Below, one piece after another: positions 35,697 through 46,849 of a stretch of DNA of 64,000 nucleotides; within the stretch, counting starts at the first letter, position 1; each line of letters begins with the position of its first letter. The DNA comes from Zingiber officinale (lineage: Eukaryota > Streptophyta > Magnoliopsida > Zingiberales > Zingiberaceae), in NCBI RefSeq assembly GCF_018446385.1, contig NC_055996.1, positions 49,584,365-49,648,364 on the forward strand, in the 5' to 3' direction. The position numbers and the translations under genes were made by a program. A model generated the notes under the pieces. It was given only the letters and a program-made list of their open reading frames with translations, was not told the DNA's origin and did not search any database.

Positions 35697-35756
35697 CGTT
35701 TTGTTGCTTCAGACGGCGGTTAGTCCTTCTGAGGCGTACTCGGCTCTGATACCACT

Positions 35757-36793
35757 TGTAGGACCGTTGGGCCGGCTAGGAGGGGGTTGTTGGATATCCT
35801 GCTAACACAAAAGGAAAACAAACCCTCCTCGAACTCTTTAGGCTAACACTTGCATAATTAAGTTAAGCAGATAAATTAAAAGCATAAAGAAAAGCGAGGC
35901 ACAAAAGATTTACTTGGTTACAACCGATGTGGTTGTTAATCCAAGGAAGATTAAGCTCAATAAAACTCCTTCTGGCGGAGAAGCCTCGTACAGCGTTGAA
36001 GTGCAGAAAATAGAAGCTTAGACTAAAAGAGAGTGTGCAAGCACTGGATTTACAATCAGTGAGTTCTATTTAAGCTTCTGGACCAAGGCTATATTTATAG
36101 TCTTGGTCCGGGCGCCTGGAAGGGTTCCGGGCGCCCTGGGGCGGATAAATTTTATCCCCCAACGGTCGGATCGAGTCAAAACTCGATCCTGTTGAAAAGT
36201 CGATTCTGGGCGCCCGGAAGGGTTCTGGGTGCCCCGGTCGGTTCCGGGCGCCCGGAATGGTTCCGGGCGCCCGGAGCCCTAAGGTCAACATAAGTTGACT
36301 TTTTGACTCCGGTTCAACTCGTCTCAGTTCGGCTCGTCTTGGTCCGGGTCTGTTCGCTCTGGCTCCGCTAGCTTGGATGATCTCTGCCATCCGGAATAGG
36401 GCTCACCCGAACCCATCTTCCAGTCTTCTCAAGCGTGCTTCCCTCCGGCTTCTCGTCCCTCGGAATTGCCGCGTGTTCCTTCTCGTCCACCAGGGTACTC
36501 ATCCGCAGACTTCGTCCCTCGGTCGCACCCCGTGCCGACCTTCGCGCTAGCTGCGTCTCTTGCTCCCCGAGCTCCCTCGGAACCACCGCGCGCACTTCCT
36601 TCTCATCCGCCGGTGTACTCTTCCGCAGCACCTCGTCCCTCGGACGCACAGCGTGCCGTCCTTCTCGCTAGCTGCATCTTCCGCTCGAGTACCTGTGCTC
36701 CTAAGCTCCTGCACACTTAGACACAAGGTTAGAAACAACGCAGGACCTAACTTAACTTGTTGATTACACTAAAACAACCTTGGGGTTCCAATA
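35757..36793 (-). repeat. 5' LTR of SIRE element H
   Basis: The 1037-bp LTR is almost identical to 33096-34134, with a few indels (for example, one GGGCGCCCGG unit more near 36240). Its outer terminus has changed from ..AACA to ..AATA. The primer-binding site is at 35743-35754. Confidence 0.9.
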
Positions 36794-37001
36794 GTTATAA
36801 GCTTAAAGAAACATAATTATCCATTCCTAACATAAGCGTAAGTAAAAGTGATCATGCAAGTCATCAACATAAAATAAACATATTTCATATCATTCCTAAG
36901 TTCACATAAGCAGGTCATTTATTTTCTTTAGCCAAGCCACCACCACACACATCTCTTGCCCCTCCTGCTGCTCCTTTAGTTTATCCATCGTTTACCTTTA
37001 T

Positions 37002-39446
37002 CTGTGGTACAAGGAAAGTAAGCTATGAGCACACAAGGCTCAGTAAGATCCTTTCCTACTCATAAAAAACCGTACATATCATATAAGAGTAATCATATCA
37101 CATATCATAGCGTAAATGAAACTCATATCATATCATAAATGAAAATCATATCATGGTATAAAATAACAATCATATCATAGCATAAAGTGAGCATTATATC
37201 GTGACATAAACTTATCATATCATAGCATAAAGTAAGCATCATATCATGGCATAGACTTATCATGGCATAAATGACAATCATATCATAACGTAAAGTAAGC
37301 ATCATAACATATCATGTCATATCATAAAAATAAGCATCATGACATATCATATCATAGCATAAAGAACATCCTATCATAGCATGTGAGTAAGAGTCATATC
37401 ATATCATTCCATATTATAAACATATATGCAAGATGTCCTTTAAATCATGGGTGATGTCATGTGTAAGATGCTTTTCAAAACATGCTTCATGTCATGTGCA
37501 AAATGTCTTAAAACAATATCATATAGTACTTAAAAATAATCTCAACATGAGGGGGCCCGGTTTAGTACCACATACATACATAAATGCGCGCATCCTAAGT
37601 AGACTCAAGGTAGCTAGTCTTGAACCTACTAGGAAATTAGGCCCGTAGCTCGACCTAGGGGCACGTAAGGAGCCCACCCTTTACTAGGCCCGCCCGTTTC
37701 TTAGTCCATCGACCTAGGGGCGCATAAGGAGCCCACCCTTTTGGTACAAGCCATACAAATTAAAATATTATGTCATATACATATCATAGCATATCATGTT
37801 CATGTCATTCATAACATATCATATACATGTCATTCATAGCATATCATATACATGTCATTCATAGCACATCATGTACATGTCATTCATAGCATATCATATT
37901 CATGTCATTCATAGCATATCATGTATATGTCATCCATAGCATATCATATTCATGTCATTCATAGCATATCATGTACATGTCATTCATAACTTTTCATAAC
38001 ATAGAGAGTGCTCTTAGTCCCACTTGATAGGGAAGCAACTCTTAGGCCTTTCACTTAGCTTGTCATAAAGAGTGCTCTTAGTCCCAACAATAGGGAAGCA
38101 TCTCTTAGGCCTTTTCTTTTCATTTCATAAAGCATACATATTTGAGCATTTAGCACATCATAGAAGACATTTTCATGCATAATTCATAAGCATACATAAA
38201 ATGAGCATTTAACATATCATGGAAAACATAAGAATGCATGGAACATAAGTTAGCATCTCCTAATTCATATCATGGCAAAGTGAAGCACATAAAGAGTCAT
38301 AATTGGGTCTCAAACATCAACCTACTAAGGGTGGCCGAAACATGCAAGGGTTCTTCTAGATTGCAAGAAATCATAAAAGCATATGAACCTTAAATCAATT
38401 CATAACATTTATCATAAGGAACATCATAAGCATATTAAATTTAGGTTCTAAGCTTCCTAGGTCTAAATTTCACAATGTGGCCGAAACATGCAAGGCCTAG
38501 ATCTAGGTTACAATTAGCATATCAACATGTGAACCCTAAACAATTTTAATAACATTTATTATAAGCAACAATATGAGCATATTGAGTTTAGGTTTCAAGC
38601 TTCCTAGGTCTACAAACTATAAGTGGCCGAATGTCATAAGGTGTGGAGCTAGGTTCTCAACCAAATACAAGCATGAAAATATCATGTTAATTTCATATTA
38701 TATCATAGGGAAAAACATGAGCATGTTAGAGTTGAGTTTAAGCTTGCCTAAGCCTTAAATTCTATCTTGGCCGAAAGTTTTCAATGTGGAAACCTAGTTC
38801 TAAACAACATGAAATCTTAAGTACATCAAGTTATCTTCATATCATATCATGAGGGAGATCATAAGCAAGTTAGATTTGAGTTTGAGCCTCACTAGAGTTT
38901 TTAATCCTTTCATGGCCGAAACCCTAAGGTAAGGTTTACCTAGTTCCAAACCACATACAAGCATGAAACATCAAGGAAACATTCATAACATATCATGAGA
39001 ATGATCATAAGCATGTTAGTTTGAGTTTTAAGCTTCTCTAGGGTTTTTATTCCTTTCATGGCCGAAACTCTAAGGTAAGGTTCACCTAGTTCCAAACCAC
39101 ATACAAGCATGAAACATCAAGGAAACATTCATAACATATCATGAGAAAGATCATAAGCATGTTAGTTTGAGTTTTAAGCTTCTCTAGGGTTTTTATTCCT
39201 TTCATGGCCGAAACTCTAAGGTAAGATTCACCTAGTTCCAAACCACACACAAGCATGAAACATCAAGGAAACATTCATAACATATCATGAGAAAGATCAT
39301 AAGCATGTTAGTTTGAGTTTTAAGCTTCTCTAGGTCTTACAACTCATCATGGCCGAAAGTTTCAAGGGAAACCCTAGGTTTTTAAGCCATCTAAACTTGA
39401 AGAAAAACCCCATAACTACTTGTACCACAGGTGAGGGGATGCTTAC
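37002..39446 (-). other. Predicted leader intron inside LTR G
   Basis: On the minus strand GGAG|GTAAGC (at 39447/39446) and TTGTACCACAG|ATAAAGG (at 37002/37001) form a donor-acceptor pair. They are homologous in position and local sequence to those of element C's LTRs (GTGAGTTGCTTCTCACCTGCAG against GTAAGCATCCCCTCACCTGTGG). Tandem repeats fill the interval, as they do in element C. Confidence 0.45.
37075..38000. repeat. CATATCATAGCATAA / CATGTCATTCATAGC minisatellites in LTR G
   Basis: Two blocks of short degenerate tandem repeats occur: 37075-37440 around ATCATATCATAGCATAAA, and 37790-37990 with a roughly 26-bp unit containing CATGTCATTCATAGCATATC, about eight copies. No coding role is likely. 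Confidence 0.85.
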
Positions 39447-39490
39447 CTCCTCTTGCTTGGTCTTTTTCTTAAGAAATATACCCTTGTGAA
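38332..39490. repeat. 145-146 bp tandem repeat array in LTR G
   Basis: The motif TGGCCGAA recurs at 38332, 38478, 38624, 38768, 38913, 39059, 39205 and 39350, giving periods of 144-146 bp. The three units at 38911-39347 are nearly identical; older units to the left are diverged. The array lies inside the predicted leader intron. Confidence 0.9.
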
Positions 39491-39995
39491 GAAGAAGAAG
39501 AGAGCTCCTCCTTCTAGTATTTCCTTCGCTTCTCTTGCTTGTAAGAAGTAGGTCTTGAGGCTTTCTTCTTGAGGTTTAGTTTTTCTTAGGGAGAAAACAT
39601 AGTTGAATCTCAAAAACTTGGGAGAGGGATGGCTCAAGGTCTCGGCAATGGTGAGGAAAGGGAAGAGGAAAATGAAACTCTTTTTTTTCTATTTTCCTTC
39701 TTATGCCAAGTGGGAGGAAGAAGCAAAGATGAATTTTTGCCTTCCCTTTCTCATTAACTCCTTCCTAATTATCCTTAATGAGGTAAAGTGTCCCCATTCA
39801 TCCCCTTAATTCCTCTCATCTCATTCCCTCATGCATCTCCACGAAAATGGAAGAGAAGGAAGAAGGAAAAGACAACTTGTCTTTTGCTAGCTTTCTTTTA
39901 AATCATGAGAATGAGGAAGAAGACTACTTGAGATTTTCTTACTTCCTTACTCTTACTTTTTATCTAAAATTTTCATTCTCTATTCAACAATAATT

Positions 39996-40075
39996 TATGA
40001 TGGTCTAGTGGTAAATCCATAATCCCTAAAGATGAAAAAGGTTCAAGGTTCAATCCTTAACCAATTCCTTTTTTT
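39996..40075 (+). tRNA. tRNA-like unit in LTR G (pseudo-tRNA)
   Basis: On the plus strand, antisense to the LTR, there is an A-box-like TGGTCTAGTGGT (40001-40012), typical of Gln/Glu tRNA D arms, and a B-box-like GGTTCAATCC (40047-40056) in a pairable AAGG/CCTT arm. A run of seven T lies at 40069-40075. The A-to-B spacing of 46 is close to that of real tRNAs. The anticodon and acceptor stems are not convincing. It sits about 95-160 bases from the LTR 5' end, close to the place of the unit in element C's LTRs (about 160-250). Confidence 0.5.
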
Positions 40076-42815
40076 ATATATTTTTGGTTCTATCTTATCT
40101 TTTTATTCTAAAAGAGAATCTTCACATACTTAGCTTAAGAAATTCGTGGGTGTTACACTAACATTACTGATTCCAGGTCTGAAACAACCTGGAAATGATA
40201 TAGATGTATACTTGCAACCTCTTGTGGAGGATTTGAAGGAGTTATGGGATAGAGGTGTGGAGGCATATGATGTATTTAGTAAATCAATGTTCAATCTGAA
40301 GGTTATTTTGATGTGGATGATCAATGATTTTCCAGCTTATGGAAACTTAGCTGGATGCGCCACAAAAGGGAAACTCGCTTGCCCAATATGTGGTGAAGAC
40401 ATATGTTCTATGTGGCTCAAATTTAGTAGAAAGTTTGCATACTTAGGCCATAGGAGATTTCTTGCTCCTAATCATCCATTTCGTCAGAAAAAGAAGTGGT
40501 TTAATGGGAAAAAAGAGAGTAAAGGGAAACCTAGACCTTTGAATGGGTTAGAAATTTTCAATGCATTGAAAGATATTGAAAATGATTGGGGTAAAAAGAA
40601 AAAGGGTGTGACTATCAACACTTTGAGGAAAAAGAGAAAAAAGCATGATAGTTCAAAGGAAGAACAAAAACTAGTTCAACAGTGGAAGAAAAAGTCAATT
40701 TTTTTCGATTTACCATATTGGAGTGTAAGTTAATTTGAACTCTGTTCATTAGTTTTTACAAATTTGTTATTTTTTGTTCCTAAATTTTTAGAAATTTTGT
40801 GAACTAACACTATGAAATATATTGATGTTTACCTTTAGGGCCTCTTGCTACGTCATAGCTTAGATGTGATGCATGTTGAAAAAAATGTCTGCGAGAATAT
40901 CATAGGCACATTGTTAAATTTGAAAAACAAATCCAAAGATGGTGTGAATGTTCGCAAAGATTTAGTACACTTAAAAATCAGAGAAGAATTACATCCCCAA
41001 GAAAAAGGAGAAAATAAATATCATTTGCCTGCTGCGCCGTACACATTGTTTAAAAAAGAAATGAATGTGTTTTGCTCTAGGTTGAAAAAAATAAAGTTAC
41101 CTGATGGATATAGCTCAAATATTGGTAATTGTGTTTCTATAGAAGAGTGTAAGCTTATTGGGTTGAAATCTCATGATTGTCATGTTCTAATGCAACAATT
41201 GCTATCAGTGGCTTTGAGAAATCTTCTACCGAAAGGTCCACGTAATGCTATCTTTCTGTTGGGTGCATTTTACAATGAATTGTGTCATAGAGTATTAGAC
41301 AGGAACCATTTAGAACAATTGGAGGAGAATATTGTGGAAATTCTATGCATGTTGGAAAGGTATTTTCCACCTGCTTTTTTTACTATCTCAGTTCACTTAA
41401 CAAGAGAGACTCGCTTGTGTGGACCAGTCCAATTCCGTTGGATGTATCCATTTGAAAGGTAATAAATAATAATAATCTTTTTGCAAATTTTATATTATGA
41501 AATGATTTAGATTTTTCCATCAGCCCTTCTTTCTTGTGAAATTTTACTTTGTGTTTTAGATTTATGAAAACATTAAAAGGGTATGTGAAGAACCGGGCAA
41601 GACCAGAAGGATGTATAGCTGAGTGTTACCTCGCAAAAGAATGAATGATATTCTGTAGTTCTTATATAAAAAAGGCTTCTAGTATTGGTGTTCGTTCTAG
41701 AAGGAACGATGATTTGGATGATGGATTATTAGAAGGTCACCCAATTTCTAAAGGGAAAGAAAAGATTTTAGAGGACCACGTGTTGTAAGCTGCACATCGA
41801 TATGTATTGTTCAATACTGCAAAAGTTGAACCTTAATTACTTACAGTGAGTGTAGTTAATTTCATGCTGCATTTCTTGATCTATTACATATCTTATGTAT
41901 GCTAACATTTCCCTTCAATGATTTTAAATAGGATGCATATGACGAGCTTAAACAAACAAATTGTCATTTCTCAAGTAACGAAACGTTGTTACAAAAGCAA
42001 CATATGTAAACATTTGCCGAATGGTTATCAAAACATGTTCTTGTTAATTCTTCAGGCAGAATTGAATGGCTAGCACATGGTCCATGAAATCACGTTACAT
42101 CTTTACGGGATATATTATCAATGGTCATCGATTCCACACAATTGATGTTGAAAGGTCGACACAAGATAATGGTGTTTCAATTGAAGCCGATACAATTTGT
42201 CAATCTAATGCTAATGACAATTCACATACAGTCCGGAGATTATCATACTATGGGGTTATACGGGATATTATTTTGCTAGATTACTATTCTTTCAAAGTGC
42301 CTATTTTTAGGTGTGATTGGGTCAATCTTAGAACTGGTATCAAAATTGAAGATGATTTTACATTGCTCAACTTACACCAAGACCTAAAAACCTTCGAAAA
42401 TGATCCTTTCATTTTAGCATCACAAGCAAAACAAGTATTCTATTCCAAGGATAATGATGAATCAAATTGGTATGTATCGCTAAAAGCACCGCCTCGAGGT
42501 CTTCATAACATGAATGTGCTTGAAGAAGATGTGTATACGTCATCAAGACCTCTTGATGTGTCCCTAATTGAGATCAACATTACTGAGAAAGAACCGTACT
42601 CAAGGAATGACTGTGAGGGAATTGATGTGATTGAAACATGATCGGTAGATGTTCTTTATAGTTATTTATTTTGATTGGTACATGTTATTATCTAGTGATG
42701 CCTACCTTTTATTTAGTGTTTCAATATATTTTCATCTTCTTATCTGGTTATTTATTTTCACCAATTAATCATGCTATATTACATGTTTGGTCAGGTGATT
42801 ACATAGCATTGAAAG

Positions 42816-43831
42816 ATGAGCAAAATGGTTAAAAAACTTAGCAAAGGAGCTGTAGATGAAATTCAGGTGATATTGTATTCTATTTTAAAACTTGGTTTAT
42901 TTTACTAAAGGTATTTCAATATATCTTTTTGTTATTTTACAGGAAAATATAACTAATAGGTTATCGAGAGTGGACTCTAACAATTCAGCCAATTTATCAC
43001 AAGATTTACATGGTAAGGAACCAATTGATGATGAGAAAAAAGATAATAAGAAAGGACGGGGTGCGTCAAAGTTGAAAATGGTTAGTGGCCAAGACAAGTG
43101 CAAAGAGCTAGAGCGCAATGAGTTTGGACAGTCGATTGGAGATAATTCAGTTAAGTACGCTTCGTTCCTAGGTTGCATGATAAAAGAATTTGTGCCATAT
43201 ACATTAGATGGATGAAATGATATAGATGAAGAGGTGAAAGATAGGATGTGGAGTTGTCTTCAAGTAATATATTTAATTACTCAATTTTTCATTTCCATTT
43301 TTAATACAAAATATAGACATATTTTCATGATATTTAATATATATACAGCTGACTTATAAAGTTGAGGATTGAGAAAAGAAATCAATTTTTCAAAAGTTAG
43401 CTAAATTGTGGCGCGATAGAAAATCCAAATTGCAAATACTTGTGCGCGAAGCTAATAAAAGTCGAGTGGCTTCACGAGATCTCAATATTTTGAAGCCTGA
43501 ATTTATGGATCAAAATCAGTGGGACTTGTTTGTAAAGAGGACTTTATCATCTACTTTTCAAGTAAGTATTTATTCACTCAGACCATGATTGGTATGTGAA
43601 TGCATTACATTTATTATAGTTACAACGGTTGGGCAAGAAACTACTAAGTTTTAATATATTAGACAGTTTGATTATGTGATTTTAACTAATCTTAGGAAAA
43701 GAGTGCAAGATTTAGAGCAATGAGGGAAAAACAAGATCATATTCACACAATGAGTCGGAGAGGTTATGCTCGTTGGACTAACATTATGGTAAATATGTTT
43801 AAATTTTATAATTTAAGAAATGGGTAATGAG

Positions 43832-43875
<44 letters not shown>

Positions 43876-45609
43876 TTTGGAGTATGTTCTAACGATTTTG
43901 TATATATTTCTATATTTCAGGAAAAAAATCGAGATACAAAAATTACTAGATCGCAAGTTTGGATTGAGGGTCATAAGAAAAAAATGGGGAGCCTAGTAGT
44001 CAAACTGTTGGAGAGAAAATGGTAAGCATATCCACTAAACTATTACTTGCTCCAAAACTGCATAGATATAAACTATTATTTGCTCCAAAACTATTATTTT
44101 TCTAATACTTATGCATGATATGATGCATCCTTATTTTTGCACTTCATACTATTCTAATAGCCTTTCGATTGAAATTAGTTTTACTATTATATGGCCTGAA
44201 AAAAAAAACAAATTTTCTTATTCCTAATTATAGATTATTTTTCCCACACCTTTTTTGATTCAACTCATTTGCAGGTACTGAAATTCCAGTGTCCCATGTC
44301 ATGGAACAAGGTATAAAACACTCCAAAGGCATCATAACATACTAGAGAAGTAGGGTTATATGTGCCACCATTGATCAATGATTTTTCATCAAGAAAGAAG
44401 GGTTAAAATATGACTTCTTTCTTCTCATAAAATGATTTCAGATTGTTTTTTTTTCTGCACTTTCCTGGAAGCATATTTACTGCACTTTCTGAAGTTGATC
44501 AGCTTTTTTTTTACTGCACTTACTTGGAAGTTTTGTTCCCTTAAGTTTGAGAAATGAATAATTATATTACACTTTGGTCCTTACTATGTATTTGAGTATT
44601 ACATTGAACTTACTTGGAGCTTTTTTAATTTATTGCACTTACTTGTATTTACTTGGAGTTTTTTTTTACTGGACTTACTTATTGCACTTACTCGGTTCAC
44701 TTATAAATTATCATTTTCTTTTTGCAGAAAGAAATAATGGAATGTCCTCCTGAATCTCAAAACACAACTAATATTGCTAATGATGCAATTAGCATTGTAT
44801 TTGACAAAGAAGCTCGGGGTAGAGTGCGCGACGTGGCCTTTGGAGTTACACCATCGAAAGTTGGAGCTTCTGTGTAAACACGTGGAACTGTTCAACAACT
44901 TCAAACTATAGTACAGAACGTTCAACAACAAATGGAAGATATGAGACAACAAAATCAACTAGAAATGCAAGAAATGAGGAACGTGTTTTTTACAAAGTAT
45001 GAGCAACAAAATCATCAAGAACAGGTTAGTAAGTAAACAGTATATATACAATAAGTTTGGTATATAAACTTAATTGTTTTCGAATTATCATGATGATATT
45101 ACTTAACACAATTGTGTTGTTAAATTAGATTGCAAGTTATGGCATTTGAAGTGGTGTTGGGAACGAATTTGGGAGCAACAGTGATATCAATATTGGTGCC
45201 AACAAAAGTGGTGATTTTGGTCATATTTCTTAGGTAATTAAAATTATGTATTTTTTTAACCATAAATTTGTTATAATTGCTAGACATGATTGAATTAATA
45301 ACCTTGTATTGTTTATTTATAGTCAAATTTGAAGAATGTGAGTCATGGAGATATCCCTATTAATGCTAATGTAAGCTGTTTCATTGATGTGTTGATGAAT
45401 TAATTGTTGTTGAAGGTCGAATTGCATCCACAGATCCAAATACAAAAGTGCATCACGTCATTCTTGGTGGATCATGTTGGAAAGTTTGGGTTGACAAGGT
45501 TTTGGTAGAAAAAGTGGACCTAATTCGACCAAATGATGAAATGTAGTTTCTGGATGATGCAATAGGAAGTACGGTCGCATGGTTATCTAAATTTATAGTA
45601 CTTGTTTGA
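42816..45609 (+). pseudogene. Transposase_24-like (TNPA-type) gene of CACTA element F
   Basis: Start MSKMVKKLSKGAVDEIQ at 42816, donor after it. Exons follow at 42943 to about 43263, about 43350-43560, about 43697-43790, 43921 to about 44020, 44728 to about 45024, and later short ones. The core reads LWRDRKSKLQILVREANKS, then QNQWDLFVKRTLSSTFQ and AMREKQDHIHTMSRRGYARW. This is the Ptta/En/Spm transposase family (Transposase_24). A Gln/Met-rich coiled coil follows (QQLQTIVQNVQQQMEDMRQQ). The end at 45411-45609 (GRIASTDPNTKVHHVILGG) resembles the C-terminal domain seen in many plant CACTA proteins. Stops at 43213-43215, 44874-44876 and 45544-45546 interrupt it. The protein is expected to bind the subterminal repeats next to the two ends of its element. 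A TA microsatellite (43833-43873) lies in one intron. Confidence 0.75.
43833..43873. repeat. TA microsatellite
   Basis: About 20 TA units in an intron of the TNPA-type gene of element F. Confidence 0.95.
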
Positions 45610-45807
45610 TTGATACATATTCTACTTGTTTGTGATGATTGGATTTTAATCGAAGTTTGTAATAGCTACTCTTGGATCTTAAAACTGTTTTTGGTATAAT
45701 GAAATGACTTTTATTAATTGTGTGTGGATTGGATTTGTATTTAATTTATTGTGAAATGTTTATTGATTGTTTTAGCATAATGAAATTATTTTGTTTTATA
45801 TTCATTA

Positions 45808-46160
45808 GACTATCCGCGGCGCGCATTGCATGCTGCAGAAAATAGTATCCGAAAGCACAATGCACGCTGCGGAAATTACTATCCGCGGCATGCATTGCGT
45901 GCTGCGGATATTATTTTCCGTAGCGTGCATTGCATGCCGCGGATACTATTATTCGCGGCGTGCATTGCACGCTGCGGATATTATTTTTAATTTCACGAAA
46001 AATACAATCCACAGTGCACAATGCATGCTGCGGATAGTCTTTTCTGCGGCGCGCAATGCGCGCCGCGGATAGTATTTTCTGCAGCGCGCAATGCACGCCG
46101 CGAATAATATAGGACTTTCAACAGCTTTCAACTGCGTAACATGCAATGTGCGCCGCGGAA
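45808..46160. repeat. Right subterminal repeats of CACTA element F
   Basis: About ten direct and inverted copies of ATCCGCGGCGTGCATTGC / GCATGCTGCGGAT-like units occur, many of them perfect or near-perfect palindromes about 30 bp long (for example 45951-45983). They are much more GC-rich than the left array but share its GCGTGCA core. Confidence 0.85.
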
Positions 46161-46200
46161 AGTGAATTTGCGCGCTTCAAAAATGATTTTTGTTGTAGTG

Positions 46201-46600
46201 CTAGAATATTAAATACTAATATGTCTAACTCTGAGGTAATTTGACATCTCTGAGAATATGACGAATCAAAATCTTCTAGAGCATTGCAAGTATAACCAAC
46301 AATGCGACAGATTTGACATTGTTTTGAACTTTACTTTTGACCATGATGTTGTTAATTATTTGACATTGTAAATAAAAGCAAAAAAGGAACAAAGGCGTGG
46401 GAAGAGGATAGATAAAATAAAATTAAAAAATAATGAAAAAATTAAAAAATAACAACATGAAATACAATGATGTATTCTACAAAGGTGAGGAAGGGAGCTA
46501 TAATTGCTGAGCAGCAAATTAGAGAAAAAAATACGTCTTCTCAGAAGCAAAGTATGAAATAGAGAAGCAAATGAGAGAGAAGGAAACAAAAGTTGATGGC
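46201..46600 (-). pseudogene. Copia relic E: Gag zinc-knuckle fragment
   Basis: The minus strand from about 46320 reads CQICRIVGYTCNALEDFD followed by SSYSQ. This matches the knuckle region of Tork/RE1-like copia Gag (a CQIC.K.GH.A..C...FD..YQ-type pattern) with substitutions in the knuckle. It joins the protease fragment at 30293 once element F is removed. A primer site variant (TGATATCAGAGCC) lies on the minus strand at 46598-46610, and the presumed LTR starts at 46611 and extends to about 46850. Confidence 0.6.
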
Positions 46601-46849
46601 TCTGATATCATGTGAGATTTGATAATAGAACAATAAAATTGATTATCTTTGTTTGCCCATAAATATATAATTTATAGATACATTATAAAACTCCATCAAT
46701 TGAGTAATAAAAGGAAAAAGTATTATAAAAATTAATGTGTCCTAATGCTGAGTTGATTTGGCGTAATCATCTTGAATGATTCTCTTTTAGGATTGATTTG
46801 GTAATAATTCTTTTGTTACTAGGTTAGCATTTAATTTGATTTTAAGAGT

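Larger units (their letters stand above)
33096..36793 (-). mobile_element. Non-autonomous SIRE-type copia element H
   Basis: Two LTRs (33096-34134 and 35757-36793) in minus orientation flank a 1.6-kb interior with TSD GTTAT (33091-33095 and 36794-36798). The primer site TGGTATCAGAGC lies at 35743-35754 (minus) and the polypurine tract AAAAAGGGGGAGAT at 34135-34148 (minus). The interior has a gag start and an odd repeat-rich frame but no protease, integrase or reverse transcriptase. It inserted into LTR G. Confidence 0.9.
32934..40157 (-). mobile_element. Solo Tekay-type LTR G, with SIRE element H inside
   Basis: On the minus strand the LTR starts TGTAACACCCACG (40157) and ends GGGCGGGCATTACA (32934), flanked by CTAAC at 32929-32933 and 40158-40162. 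Net length is about 3.5 kb. Termini, the GGGTGGGCTCC..CCTAGGT blocks (near 37670 and 37730), the splice-site pair and the antisense tRNA-like unit match the plan of element C's LTR, so I place it in the same lineage despite low overall identity. Only one LTR is present. It interrupts the TNP2 frame of element F. Confidence 0.8.
31864..42641 (+). pseudogene. TNP2-like CACTA transposase (split and broken)
   Basis: Start MDKEWMHLPSRL at 31864 matches the transposase-associated N-terminal domain (ILCP..KRCKN follows). The body continues with HACPNDCCLFRKEL and CPKCGSSRWK (Transposase_21/TNP2) to 32933. It resumes after the nested LTR at 40163 (MLTLLIPG spans the joint) and runs to a donor at 40724. 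The next exon 40839-41458 has LLLRHSLDVMHVEKNVCENI. Then come 41560 to about 41850 (DUF4218-type) and a DUF4216-type part at 42066-42641. TNP2 is the DDE-type enzyme that cuts and joins CACTA ends. In-frame stops at 31984-31986, 41642-41644 and about 41785, plus the 7.2-kb insertion, make it inactive. Splice sites are GT..AG. Confidence 0.88.
30294..46200 (+). mobile_element. CACTA (En/Spm-like) element F, 15.9 kb with nested insertion
   Basis: Inverted termini CACTACAACAAAAATCA (30294) and TGATTTTTGTTGTAGTG (ending 46200) are perfect. The 3-bp TSD CTA is exact (30291-30293 and 46201-46203). Subterminal repeat arrays lie at both ends, and inside are decayed TNP2 and Transposase_24-type genes on the plus strand. 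Removing the nested LTR (32934-40157 plus one TSD copy) leaves about 8.7 kb, a normal size for an autonomous CACTA element. The genes have several stop codons, so this copy depends on transposase from elsewhere. The stretch 30600-31860 is GC-rich then AT-rich 5' leader with no confident gene. Confidence 0.9.

Noticed and set aside
37075..38000. CRISPR-like array of short repeats
   Set aside because: Units are contiguous and degenerate without unique spacers, in a plant LTR; ordinary minisatellite.
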